DNA from: Coriobacteriaceae bacterium AM100-PB1-1D-6A
Lineage (GTDB): Bacteria > Actinomycetota > Coriobacteriia > Coriobacteriales > Coriobacteriaceae
NCBI GenBank assembly: GCA_027660625.1
Contig: JAQDNC010000007.1
Coordinates: forward strand, 77,207 to 141,206
Reading direction: 5' to 3'
Length of the DNA: 64,000 nucleotides
Part shown: one piece after another, positions 53,429-61,680 of the stretch
Layout: each line of letters begins with the position of its first letter
Position numbering within the stretch: position 1 is the first letter of the stretch
The notes under the pieces: generated by a model
What the model saw: the letters and a program-made list of their open reading frames with translations, nothing else
Told to the model about the DNA's origin: nothing
The model's database searches: none
Position numbers and translations under genes: made by a program

Positions 53429-55072
53429 TCACGCCCTATAGAACACGTTGTCGGCAAAGAAGTCGGCCGGGGGCTCCATGCAGGCAATCTCGCCGTCAAA
53501 CATCATGGCAACGTCGTCGGACACCTGCTCGGCAAAGTCTAAGTCGTGCGTGGCCATGATGACGGTACCGCCGGCATTTGCATGGTCACGCAGGGCGCGA
53601 GCGATGATGCGGCGACTGGCCAAGTCCAAACCCTTGGTGGGCTCATCAAGCAGTAGCAGCTCCGGACCAATCAACAGCAGCTTTGCCAACGCAAGCAGCT
53701 GGCGCTGACCGCCCGAAAGATCGTACGGGTGACGCGCCTCCAAGCCCGCCAGGCCCAGGCGCGCTGTCTGCTCCCGTGCTGCGGCCTCGTTGTATCCGCA
53801 GGCCGAAGCCCATTCCATCAGCTCGTCGCGCACCGTTTCGGCGACCAGCAATGCCTTGGGATTCTGTGGCAGCAGCGCAGCCGAGGCCGCCCCGCGCACC
53901 ATGCGGCCACGCTGCAGCTTAGCCGTCTTGGCCAGCACCGAGAGCATCGTCGACTTGCCGCAGCCGTTTCCGCCCACGACCGCATGCACCGCGCCGGCTG
54001 AAAACGTCACATCGAGCCCGCGCAGCACCCAGCCGCCAACGCGATCGTAGCGAAACCAGCCTTCCGACAGGGTGGTAGCCGACCCGTCGTGCATTTTTTG
54101 GAGTATTCTGCTTCCATCCGTACTCGGGAAGGCTTCCGAGCCGTTCTCGAGCGACGTTTGTGCCACAAATTCGGACGATTTGTCCAATTCCAAACTTTTT
54201 TTCGCGCTCGATACGTCCCCGGGCGGCTCCAGAGAGCCCAAATTGTCCTCACGCCTGCTGAATACTCCGTTTTTTGCACATCGGACGGCACCCCACCCCA
54301 ACATGTCGTCGGAAAACAACGATTCTCGGCGTCCCAAAGAAGCCATATCCGCCACCTCGCGCACACGACCGTCCTCAATCCGGTACGCACACGTCGCATA
54401 CTCGAGCATTGGACGCGGTTGATGCGTAGCCACAACAACCGTGCAGCCCAACTCACGGTTCACGCGAAACAGCGCGTGCAGAAAATTCTTCTCGGCAACG
54501 GGATCGAGCTGAGACGTGGGCTCGTCGAGTAGCAGCACACGCGGACGCAGCGCCAGGACGGCGGCAAGCGACAGCAGCTGCTTGCGGCCGCCCGAAAGCG
54601 TATCGGTATCGCGATGAAGCCAGTCCTCCAGACCAAAGAAATAGCTGGTCTCAGCTACGCGACGGCGCATCTCATCACGTGCTAGCCCCAAGTTTTCCAG
54701 GCCAAACGCCATCTCGTGCCACACGGTTTCGCACACGATCTGGTTCTCGGGATCCTGGAACACATAGCCCACGCACTCCGCAGACGCGCGCACGTCCATG
54801 TCGGCAACGTTCTCGCCCAGCACGCGCGCATCGCCGGTGCGCTCGCCCGCCGGAGCGATCTCGGGCTTGAGCAGCGACAGCAGCGTCGACTTACCCGATC
54901 CGGTACCGCCAACAAGCAGCGCAAATGCACCTTGGGGAACAGACCAGTCGAGCCCCTCGAGCACCGCAGCATCAGCCCCGGGGTAGGCAAAGCTCAGGCT
55001 CCGCACCTCAATCGCCGGCATATCCGGGCCGCACGCCGCACCCGACACCGGGCCCCTATCCAACCGAGCCAT
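53429..55072 (-). CDS. ECF transporter duplicated ATPase (EcfA1-EcfA2 fusion) with foldback-encoded linker
   Basis: A 547-residue protein with two ABC ATPase domains. Domain 1 (about 18-250): Walker A LLVGGTGSGKST, signature TLSGGRKQLLSLAAVL, Walker B LLLDEPTSQLDP, VVATHQP. Domain 2 (about 330-540): AVVGGNGCGKST, DLSGGQRQLLALAKLL, LLLDEPTKGLDLA, IMATHDLDFAE. Both sites look intact. The linker, residues about 265-328, is encoded entirely by an inverted-repeat element (54089-54279) read in frame; its Ser/Glu/Asp/Lys-rich composition and lower GC differ from the rest. Its stop overlaps the S-component region and its start overlaps the EcfT stop (TGATG). Confidence 0.92.
   Translation of the reverse strand: MARLDRGPVSGAACGPDMPAIEVRSLSFAYPGADAAVLEGLDWSVPQGAFALLVGGTGSGKSTLLSLLKPEIAPAGERTGDARVLGENVADMDVRASAECVGYVFQDPENQIVCETVWHEMAFGLENLGLARDEMRRRVAETSYFFGLEDWLHRDTDTLSGGRKQLLSLAAVLALRPRVLLLDEPTSQLDPVAEKNFLHALFRVNRELGCTVVVATHQPRPMLEYATCAYRIEDGRVREVADMASLGRRESLFSDDMLGWGAVRCAKNGVFSRREDNLGSLEPPGDVSSAKKSLELDKSSEFVAQTSLENGSEAFPSTDGSRILQKMHDGSATTLSEGWFRYDRVGGWVLRGLDVTFSAGAVHAVVGGNGCGKSTMLSVLAKTAKLQRGRMVRGAASAALLPQNPKALLVAETVRDELMEWASACGYNEAAAREQTARLGLAGLEARHPYDLSGGQRQLLALAKLLLIGPELLLLDEPTKGLDLASRRIIARALRDHANAGGTVIMATHDLDFAEQVSDDVAMMFDGEIACMEPPADFFADNVFYRA
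54089..54279. repeat. Foldback element H (191 bp) inserted in frame within the ECF ATPase gene
   Basis: Arms GTGCATTTTTTGGAGTATTC (54089-54108, extending to 54111) and GAATACTCCGTTTTTTGCAC (54260-54279, from 54257) are inverted copies sharing GTGCA and GGAGTATTC around an A/T-run. The interior is AT-richer than the gene. Its length and frame keep the ATPase ORF open, adding about 64 residues between the two domains. Confidence 0.75.
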
Positions 55073-55959
55073 CAGCCAAACCTCTTCTCGTCAATCGCAT
55101 GCAACACGCAGGGCAGCACCATCCAGGCAGCATACACGACATAGCCCAGCCACGGCGCGGGCACCGAGAGCTGCGGATAAAACGAATACTGCGTCGTCGC
55201 GGTCCACGCCACCGCCACCGCGGCGGCACCAAACACCGCAAGTCCAACCAGCGCGGCAGCATCGCCGCGCGCCAGCCGATACCGCGCATACGTCGTACGG
55301 CGCGACGCAGCACCCCACCCGCGCGAGCGCATGGCATCCGCGCGCTCAAGCGAATCTTCCATGCCCCAGCCCATCAACACGCTCGACGCCCGCAGGCGCG
55401 AGCGCACGGGGTCAGCCGGCGCGCGTCCCGGTACATCAATCGCATCCTGCACCGCCAGCACCGTGCGGCCGCGGCGCAAAAACTGTGGGATAAGCCGCAT
55501 GCACATCGAGATCATGAGCGCGATCACCGGCGCGGCGTTGCCCAAAAGCGCAAGCACCTTGTCGTATTCGAGCATCGACGCCGCGGCCTCAAACCACAGC
55601 ACGCTCGCCACAAACAGCCCGCCCATGCACAGGCCGTACATCATGCTCTCCAAATACACCACGCGCATGCCAATATGAAACAGCTCCGTCGAGCCCGATG
55701 CACTAAACAGCGGGTTGACCAGTGCAATGATCAAAATCACCGGCAGCTGCCAGCGAAGCGCCCCCAACGTACGCGCGGCACCGCGCGTCGCAAGCCCGTA
55801 CGCCAGCCCGCCCGCGAGCGACAGCGCGATCAGCACCGGTTGCATCGAGAACATGGTGAGCCCCAGCGTTAGCGCCATGTAGAGCGCAGGCACCGCCGGG
55901 TGCGACATCGAGAATGCCGCGACGGGCCCGCCGCCAAACTCCTCTCGTATGTTATCCAC
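55072..55959 (-). CDS. ECF transporter transmembrane (T) component
   Basis: A roughly 295-residue T component: hydrophobic helices from SMSHPAVPALYMALTLGL onward, then the cytoplasmic coupling region with two Ala-Arg-Ser-like motifs (MRLIPQFLRRGRTV and LERADAMRSRGWGA, the second a clear A-M-R-S-R-G-W/F coupling helix), then two more helices. The frame is open to 56130 but the upstream part does not look like EcfT. The GTG at 55959 was chosen because it gives the typical VDN...FGGGPVAAFSMSHP opening; ATG 55908 is the alternative. Scaffolds the ATPase and S component. Confidence 0.82.
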   Translation of the reverse strand: MDNIREEFGGGPVAAFSMSHPAVPALYMALTLGLTMFSMQPVLIALSLAGGLAYGLATRGAARTLGALRWQLPVILIIALVNPLFSASGSTELFHIGMRVVYLESMMYGLCMGGLFVASVLWFEAAASMLEYDKVLALLGNAAPVIALMISMCMRLIPQFLRRGRTVLAVQDAIDVPGRAPADPVRSRLRASSVLMGWGMEDSLERADAMRSRGWGAASRRTTYARYRLARGDAAALVGLAVFGAAAVAVAWTATTQYSFYPQLSVPAPWLGYVVYAAWMVLPCVLHAIDEKRFG

Positions 55960-56158
55960 GGGCACCCCCGTTCCCTCGCTCAAACAACAGCTCCGCAGCA
56001 CCGCCAACGCCGCACGCACGCAGTGCAAACGCCACGCCGGCGGCGCAAGCCTCAACCGCCGCAAACCAATCGTTACGCGCTCATCATATGCCTGCGGTAT
56101 CATATTGCGCCGTGTATCGTTTCCAAACACACGTCTCTATAACGTAACAGGAGATCAC

Positions 56159-57571
56159 ATGGACGCAACCGCAATTATCCTCGCTGCCGGCGAGGGCACC
56201 CGCATGAAGTCGAACCACTGCAAGGTTTCGCACAAGATCCTGGGCAAGCCCATGGTTCAGTGGATCGTCGACGCCACCATCAAGGCCGGCTGCAGCCGCG
56301 TCGTGGTCGTCATCGGCAGCCACGCCGACGAGATGCGTGCCCTCATCGATGGCGCCTACGCCAACAGCGCCACCAAGGTCGAGTGCGTCGAGCAGACCGA
56401 GCGCCTGGGCACCGGCCACGCCGTCAAGGTCGCGCTCGAGGCCTGCGGCATCACGCAAGGCCCCGTCGTCGTGCTCAACGGCGACCTGCCGCTCATCACC
56501 GCCGACACCGTCGCCAAGTTCGCACAGACCGTCGCCACCGGCGAGCTCGCCTGCACCGTCATGACCATGACCCCGCCCGATCCTTTTGGCTACGGCCGCA
56601 TCAAACTGGGCGCCGATGGTCAGATCGAGCGCATCATCGAGCAGAAGGACTGCACGCCCGAGCAGGCCGCCGAGCTACTCGAGTGCAACGCCGGCTGCTA
56701 CGCCTTCGACGGCGCGCAGCTCGCCGCCCACATTGACGAGATCGGCAACGACAACGCGCAGGCCGAGTACTACCTGCCCGACATGCTCGAGATCCTCAAA
56801 GGCCATGGCCAGGCGGTCTCCATCTTCCACTGCGACGACTACCGCGATGGCCTGGGCGTCAACAGCCGCATCCAGCTCGCGCAGCTCACTGCCATCGCTC
56901 GCGACCGCATCAACGAGCACTGGATGGCCGAGGGCGTCACCTTCATCGACCCCACGCAGGCCTGGATCGGCCCCGACGCCGTCATCGGCCGCGACACCGT
57001 CGTGTGGCCGCAGACGCACCTGATCGGCCACGTCACCGTGGGCGAGGAGTGCCAGCTCGGCCCCAACAGCCGCCTCACCGACACCACCGTCGGCAGCGGC
57101 TGCACCATCGATGAGACCATCGCCATCGAGGCCGTCATCGAGAACGGCGTCGACTGCGGCCCGCGCGCCTACCTGCGCCCGGGCACCCACATGCTCGACG
57201 GCTCCAAGGCCGGCACGCACGTGGAGATCAAGAAGTCCACGATCGGCGAGGGCTCAAAGGTGCCGCACCTGTCCTACATCGGCGACACCACCATGGGCTC
57301 CGGCGTCAACGTGGGCGCGGGCTCCATCACCTGCAACTACGATGGCGTGCACAAGCACAAGACCGTCATCGGCAAGGACGCCTTCATTGGCTCCGACACC
57401 ATGATGGTCGCGCCCGCCCAGATCGGCGACGGCGCGCTCGTGGCCGCTGGCTCCGTCATCACCGAGCCGGTCCCGGCAGACGCGCTCGGTCTGGGCCGCG
57501 CCCGTCAGGTAAATATTGAGGGCTGGGCCGCCGATTACCGCCGCCGCCTGCACGAGGACGACGAGGTATAA
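56159..57571 (+). CDS. glmU: Bifunctional UDP-GlcNAc pyrophosphorylase / GlcN-1-P acetyltransferase
   Basis: A 470-residue GlmU making UDP-GlcNAc for peptidoglycan and wall polymers. N-terminal uridyltransferase: AIILAAGEGTRMKS near 5, QTERLGTGHAV near 80, VVLNGDLPL near 104. C-terminal left-handed beta-helix hexapeptide domain from about 255, with PRAYLRPGTHM, HVEIKKSTIGEGSK, GDTTMGSGVNVGAGSITCNYDG and catalytic His in the HVEIKK and NYDG.HK regions. Normal length. ATG 56159 follows AACAGGAG. A longer frame to 55949 is only read-through into the divergent ECF promoter. Confidence 0.96.
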   Translation: MDATAIILAAGEGTRMKSNHCKVSHKILGKPMVQWIVDATIKAGCSRVVVVIGSHADEMRALIDGAYANSATKVECVEQTERLGTGHAVKVALEACGITQGPVVVLNGDLPLITADTVAKFAQTVATGELACTVMTMTPPDPFGYGRIKLGADGQIERIIEQKDCTPEQAAELLECNAGCYAFDGAQLAAHIDEIGNDNAQAEYYLPDMLEILKGHGQAVSIFHCDDYRDGLGVNSRIQLAQLTAIARDRINEHWMAEGVTFIDPTQAWIGPDAVIGRDTVVWPQTHLIGHVTVGEECQLGPNSRLTDTTVGSGCTIDETIAIEAVIENGVDCGPRAYLRPGTHMLDGSKAGTHVEIKKSTIGEGSKVPHLSYIGDTTMGSGVNVGAGSITCNYDGVHKHKTVIGKDAFIGSDTMMVAPAQIGDGALVAAGSVITEPVPADALGLGRARQVNIEGWAADYRRRLHEDDEV

Positions 57572-57586
57572 CGTTTTATCAAGCAC

Positions 57587-57622
57587 AAAAGGAGCTGTTC
57601 CATGGGGACGGCTCCTTTTTTC
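57587..57622 (+). terminator. Intrinsic terminator after glmU
   Basis: Stem AAAAGGAGC / GCTCCTTTTTT with a 15-nt loop, then a T-run. Confidence 0.85.
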
Positions 57623-57762
57623 TATCGTGACCTGCGCGACCGGATGAGTGGTCGGTTCGTGTCCGTTGACGGTAAAGACGTTATCAGGACCCGATAAACC
57701 CCGCCGCGCGGTTACAATGCAACAAGGCATCTATATGGCATTCGATATAAAGGAGAAGGGTA

Positions 57763-58749
57763 ATGCCGATTAATGATCCCGAGAAGTCGGAGAATATGCG
57801 CAAGTCCATCCGCGTGTATTCCGGTTCCTCCAACCGTCCCCTCGCTCAGAAGATCGCTGAGTACCTTGGGGTCGAGCTTTCGGGCCTTACGTTAAAGCAG
57901 TTCGCCAATGGTGAGATTTACGCCCGCTACGACGAGACTGTCCGCGGCGCCGACGTCTTCCTGATTCAGTCCGTGGCCGGCGGCAACGTCAACGACATGC
58001 TCATGGAGCTGCTCATCGCCACCGACGCTGCCAAGCGTGCATCCGCCCGCTCCATCACCGCCGTCATCACCCACTACGGCTATGCCCGCCAGGACCGCAA
58101 GGCCGGCCCGCGCGAGCCCATCACCGCCCGCCTCGTTGCCAACCTGCTCGAGCGCGCCGGCGTCAACCGCATCATCACCCTCGACCTGCACCAGGGTCAG
58201 ATCCAGGGCTTCTTTGATATCCCGGTTAACCACCTGTCCGCACTGCCGCTGTTTGGCCAGTACTACAACGACATGCACTTCGACACCGACAACCTGGTTG
58301 TCGTCTCCCCCGACGTGGGTCGAGCCAAGGCCGCCAAGAAGCTGTCCGACATGCTCGGCTGCGACCTGGCCATCGCCCACAAGGGCCGTCCGCGCCACAA
58401 CGCCGCCGAGGTCATGGGCATCATCGGTGACATCAAGGGCAAGACCTGCATCATCAACGACGACATGATCGACACCGCTGGCACCCTGTGCGCCAACGTC
58501 AAGGAGCTCAAGGCTATGGGCGCCGGCGACATCTACGTGTGCGCCACCCACGGCATCTTCTCCGGTCCGGCCATCGAGCGTCTGAACGACGCCCCCATCG
58601 TCGAGTGCGTCGTCACCGATGCCATTCCCGTCGAGGTCGGCGGCAAGATTAAGACCATCTCGGTCGCCGAGGAGTTCGCTCAGGCCATCTCCGCCGTTTA
58701 CCACGAGGAGCCCGTCTCCACGCTCGTCGGCGGCGACTTCGCGCTGTAG
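57763..58749 (+). CDS. prs: Ribose-phosphate pyrophosphokinase
   Basis: A 328-residue PRPP synthetase supplying purine, pyrimidine, NAD, His and Trp synthesis. Motifs: FANGEIYARYDETVRGADVF near 45, YGYARQDRKAGPREPI near 106 (ATP loop), DLHQGQIQGFFDIPVNHL near 145 (metal and substrate), VVVSPDVGRAKAA near 184 and the PRPP-binding IINDDMIDTAGTLC near 230. Class I enzyme of normal length. GGAGAAGGGT precedes the ATG and a TACAAT -10-like hexamer lies at 57713-57718. Confidence 0.96.
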   Translation: MPINDPEKSENMRKSIRVYSGSSNRPLAQKIAEYLGVELSGLTLKQFANGEIYARYDETVRGADVFLIQSVAGGNVNDMLMELLIATDAAKRASARSITAVITHYGYARQDRKAGPREPITARLVANLLERAGVNRIITLDLHQGQIQGFFDIPVNHLSALPLFGQYYNDMHFDTDNLVVVSPDVGRAKAAKKLSDMLGCDLAIAHKGRPRHNAAEVMGIIGDIKGKTCIINDDMIDTAGTLCANVKELKAMGAGDIYVCATHGIFSGPAIERLNDAPIVECVVTDAIPVEVGGKIKTISVAEEFAQAISAVYHEEPVSTLVGGDFAL

Positions 58750-58783
58750 CCTGCCACGCATCGCATCATCTTTGATGCTTTTA

Positions 58784-58816
58784 AAGGGTCGGAAGCTCGC
58801 TTCCGACCCTTTTTCT
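58784..58816 (+). terminator. Intrinsic terminator after prs
   Basis: Stem AAGGGTCGGAAGC / GCTTCCGACCCTT with a 2-nt loop followed by TTTTCT. Confidence 0.9.
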
Positions 58817-58835
58817 ATCCCTCGCCAACCTTCCC

Positions 58836-59039
58836 TGGACAATTAGTTCAAATTTGTATTTTCTTGGGCGCCCACATGGACCACTTGATGCGCCAAAGGT
58901 TCACCTGCCGGCATAATCTCGGCCAATCTCTCCTCTTATGGACGTCTTCACTATGCCATTCACTCTATTTTGCCCACCGAACCCTTCGACAATGGCGGAA
59001 CGCTTCAATCGCCTTATACAAATCTGAACTAACTGTCCA
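58836..59039. repeat. 204-bp foldback element G1
   Basis: Left arm TGGACAATTAGTTCAAATTT... (58836-58859) and right arm ending AATCTGAACTAACTGTCCA (to 59039) pair over 24 bp with two mismatches. The interior is non-coding and shares ATCTCGG and GCCAATC with G2. From 59040 to 59203 nothing is seen except the promoter of the next gene. Confidence 0.85.
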
Positions 59040-59191
59040 ACACCTATCTCGATCCATGCCTCCAAGGTCAAACAAGCGCCCTGAGCCCCGCTTTTTCAAG
59101 GCCCCTCGCACGATCTGCTACCGTCTGCGGCGCACGACGCCCCTTTGAGCGAAAAGAACGCCACGGCTGCATCATTTCGCCGACGGCTTAG

Positions 59192-59197
59192 TACTTT
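59192..59197 (+). promoter_or_regulatory. Possible -10 box for a leaderless mRNA
   Basis: TACTTT lies exactly 7-12 nt before the ATG at 59204, fitting a TANNNT -10 whose transcript would start at the A of ATG. No Shine-Dalgarno sequence is visible upstream of the start. Confidence 0.35.
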
Positions 59198-59203
59198 ATA
59201 GCT

Positions 59204-60331
59204 ATGACCACTGTGATCTCACATTTCTCCGCCCTCCGCGCAATTCGCCGCGCTCGACGGGCGTACTCTGCGCTTCCGTGGGGCATCATCGATGACAGGC
59301 AACAGGCACAAGCCCTTGCAAGTTGTGTTCCCAACAAGGACGCCATAGACTTTGTAGCTCTTGCGATGCTTGACGCCTGGAGCGAAGACGACTCCGAGCG
59401 CCTAGATCTCCTTGTTGCCGGCGGCAACAACAGACGGCCCGACGGACGTCTTCTCCAGCACAGCGTCACCGCCCCGCTTCCCGCGGAAGCAATCATGCAC
59501 ATCGAAGCTGACATCTACGCAACGTCTCCCGCCATGACAGCCATGTTGTGCTCTAGGAATGAGCCTGTAGCCAAAGTCCTGATGCTTCTCATGGAGCTGC
59601 TGGGGTCCTACTCCCTTCCGCCCGAGATAACCAACCCCATCGCCCACGACGACACGTGGCCCAAGGCCGGTAGCTCCGAAGCGATGGACGATCTTGATTG
59701 TCATGGCGGCCAGCCGGCACCCGGAAAGCAAGACGAAACCCGCTACGAACAGGCGCACTACAAATGCGAGCCTGCCACAACCATAAATGAGCTCGAGGCA
59801 GTCGCACAGTTTGCCAAAAGTAGCTCCTACGCCTCGTTTCGCACGGCCGTCAGACTCGCCCGAGCAGGATCCGCATCCCCAGCGGAGTCCTTAATGTTCG
59901 CCGTCCTGGGCGCGCCCATGCGCTTTGGCGGATTCGGATGCTGCAGCCTGCCCATGGGAGGCCTGCTACTCAACCATCGAATCGACTTCGACACTCTTGC
60001 GGTCAACATGTCCTCAGGCATCCCCTATGCCATCTGCGACCTATATTGCCCGGCAGCCGGAGTCGACAACGAATACAACGGAATTGGGCATGAGCTTCAA
60101 AATGCTCGCATCCACGATGGCAATCGAAATAATGGACTCAAGGCAATGGGCATCCACGTCCTGGTTATCAATCGCGACCAAATGAAAGACCTTGTTGCGC
60201 TCGAAGCCTTCGCACAAATGATGCATCGACTCGCTGGGGTTCGGTTCCGCTATCGCATCAAGGGTTATCGCAAACGTCAAGCCGCATGGCTCAACGCCCT
60301 TCGGGCCGGAATCGGCCTCGCGCCGGTCTAG
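59204..60331 (+). CDS. Unknown protein, possible DUF559/Vsr-like PD-(D/E)XK nuclease fold
   Basis: A 375-residue cytoplasmic protein that I do not recognise as a named family. The C-terminal third (about 265-350) reads YAICDLYCPAAGVDNEYNG, then GHELQNARIHDGNRNNGLK, then MGIHVLVINRDQM. This D...(D/E)xxG-H...DxxRxxxL..xGxxVL order is that of DUF559/very-short-patch-repair-like nuclease folds. The catalytic Lys is not obvious, so the protein may be inactive. The N-terminal 200 residues are Ala-rich with no clear domain. No Shine-Dalgarno; probably leaderless. The gene sits between the 204-bp elements G1 and G2. Confidence 0.75.
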   Translation: MTTVISHFSALRAIRRARRAYSALPWGIIDDRQQAQALASCVPNKDAIDFVALAMLDAWSEDDSERLDLLVAGGNNRRPDGRLLQHSVTAPLPAEAIMHIEADIYATSPAMTAMLCSRNEPVAKVLMLLMELLGSYSLPPEITNPIAHDDTWPKAGSSEAMDDLDCHGGQPAPGKQDETRYEQAHYKCEPATTINELEAVAQFAKSSSYASFRTAVRLARAGSASPAESLMFAVLGAPMRFGGFGCCSLPMGGLLLNHRIDFDTLAVNMSSGIPYAICDLYCPAAGVDNEYNGIGHELQNARIHDGNRNNGLKAMGIHVLVINRDQMKDLVALEAFAQMMHRLAGVRFRYRIKGYRKRQAAWLNALRAGIGLAPV

Positions 60332-60364
60332 AAAGCGTATCTCGACAACATCGCCGAGCAAGGC

Positions 60365-60568
60365 TGGACAGTTAGTTCAGATTTGTATAAACAGACGGCT
60401 TATTTCAAGGCGCTTTGCTGCCATCTCGGGGCCAATCACCTCATTTAAAGGCTCGAATGGCTTCGAAATAGCGCAAAACGTGCGCCCCAAAGCACCGAAA
60501 CGGCTCCATGTCTCCGATTTTGGCAGCCGAGAGCCTCTTGCTTTATACAAATCTGAACTAACTGTCCA
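60365..60568. repeat. 204-bp foldback element G2
   Basis: Perfect 27-bp arms: TGGACAGTTAGTTCAGATTT... (60365-60391) and its complement (60542-60568). Same length as G1, with matching arms but a mostly different interior. It starts 33 bp past the stop of the nuclease-like gene. No gene is visible between 60332 and 60682. Confidence 0.9.
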
Positions 60569-60682
60569 CCCCGGTTTCCTGCAACCGCTCAAACGCCCTC
60601 AACTCACCTCAATTGCCCTCCATTTGACAGCGGCAACAGGGTCGCTCACCATAGCAGGCGACAAATCAACGAAAGGATGAAC

Positions 60683-61312
60683 ATGGCAGCTGCACAGCCG
60701 CTTAAGATTCGCATGGTTGCCGGGCTTGGCAACCCGGGCGAGGAATATGCCGAGACCCGCCACAACGCCGGCTTTAAGGCAATCGACGAGCTGGCCCGTC
60801 AGGCCGGTGTCACGTATTGGAAAAATCAGGCCGGTGCCGAGGTCGCGCTCATCAATATCAACGATGCCGAGGAAGAGGGCGGCAAACGCCAGATTGTGCT
60901 GGTCAAGCCGCAGTCATTCATGAACACCTCGGGCGGCCCCATCTCCAAGCTCTGCCGCGAGTACAAGATCAAGGCCGAGGAGCTGCTCGTAATCCACGAC
61001 GAGCTCGATATTCCCGCCGGCGACGTGCGTGTTAAGGTGGGCGGCGGCCATGCTGGCCACAACGGCCTGCGTTCCATCATCGACAAGATGGGCAGCCGCG
61101 ACTTCAGCCGCATCCGCACCGGCATCGGCAACCCTCCCGGCAAGATGGCCGTCGCAGACTATGTGCTTAAGCAGCTGCGCGCCCGCGAGGCCGAGGGCTT
61201 CCAGGACACCTGCACCCGCGCCGCAGATGCCGCCGGTTTGGCCATCGTCCACGGCGTAATCTACGCCCGCGATCACGTAAACGGTGCCGCTTCCGCCAAC
61301 GGCAAGCACTAA
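60683..61312 (+). CDS. pth: Peptidyl-tRNA hydrolase
   Basis: A 209-residue enzyme recycling peptidyl-tRNA. Motifs: MVAGLGNPGEEYAETRHNAG with catalytic His near 26, LVKPQSFMNTSGGPI near 75, VIHDELDIPAGDVRVKVGGG with Asp near 100 and HAGHNGLRSI near 120. Normal length. Start taken at ATG 60683, since GAAAGGA directly abuts the earlier ATG at 60677 but is well spaced for this one. Confidence 0.95.
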   Translation: MAAAQPLKIRMVAGLGNPGEEYAETRHNAGFKAIDELARQAGVTYWKNQAGAEVALININDAEEEGGKRQIVLVKPQSFMNTSGGPISKLCREYKIKAEELLVIHDELDIPAGDVRVKVGGGHAGHNGLRSIIDKMGSRDFSRIRTGIGNPPGKMAVADYVLKQLRAREAEGFQDTCTRAADAAGLAIVHGVIYARDHVNGAASANGKH

Positions 61313-61313
61313 A

Positions 61314-61511
61314 ACCTACCATTTAGGGATGTTAATTTTGGCAGGTTTTATATGCGAAAACGCCGCCGCGGCCGCATCGCAATAAGTCCTGCGCCGCCAT
61401 ACATATGCAGCGCCCCAAAGGGGGCCGGCCCCACCGATGCGCGAGGCCGGCCCCCTTTGCCGTTTTGCCTGATAAAACCGACCAAAATAAACCTGTCCCT
61501 TTTTGGTAGGT
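61314..61511. repeat. Foldback element I (198 bp) directly after pth
   Basis: The left arm starts ACCTACC at 61314, 2 bp past the pth stop, and includes TTAGGGATGTTAATTTTGGC. The right arm (61472-61511) is an inverted, imperfect copy ending GGTAGGT. The interior contains the strong GGCCGGCCCCC hairpin at 61416-61459. Confidence 0.7.
61416..61459 (+). terminator. Terminator hairpin inside element I
   Basis: A perfect 15-bp stem CAAAGGGGGCCGGCC / GGCCGGCCCCCTTTG, followed by CCGTTTTG. It is symmetrical enough to stop transcription from either side. Confidence 0.75.
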
Positions 61512-61546
61512 CGGGATAAACCCTTTTCCCAACCGCCGAAGACACA

Positions 61547-61575
61547 CGTAAACAGCATGTCCATGAGGGTATAAT
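61547..61575 (+). promoter_or_regulatory. Candidate promoter of the nfnAB-like operon
   Basis: A perfect TATAAT hexamer at 61570-61575 with a weak -35 (CGTAAA) 17 bp upstream. It implies a 5' leader of about 100 nt before ATG 61681. Confidence 0.5.
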
Positions 61576-61680
61576 TTGCACCGTATGTCTGCACAACGCC
61601 TGTGCGCGTACGGTTTTACTCGGGCTACCGTCCATTTCCGTGGAGGCACGGTTCGGCGGCCCTAACAAGAGAGGGGTTCT

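Noticed and set aside
55960..56130. Extended N-terminus of the ECF T component
   Set aside because: The extra 57 codons are Arg/Ala-rich, unlike EcfT, and would use the intergenic region needed for the divergent glmU promoter.
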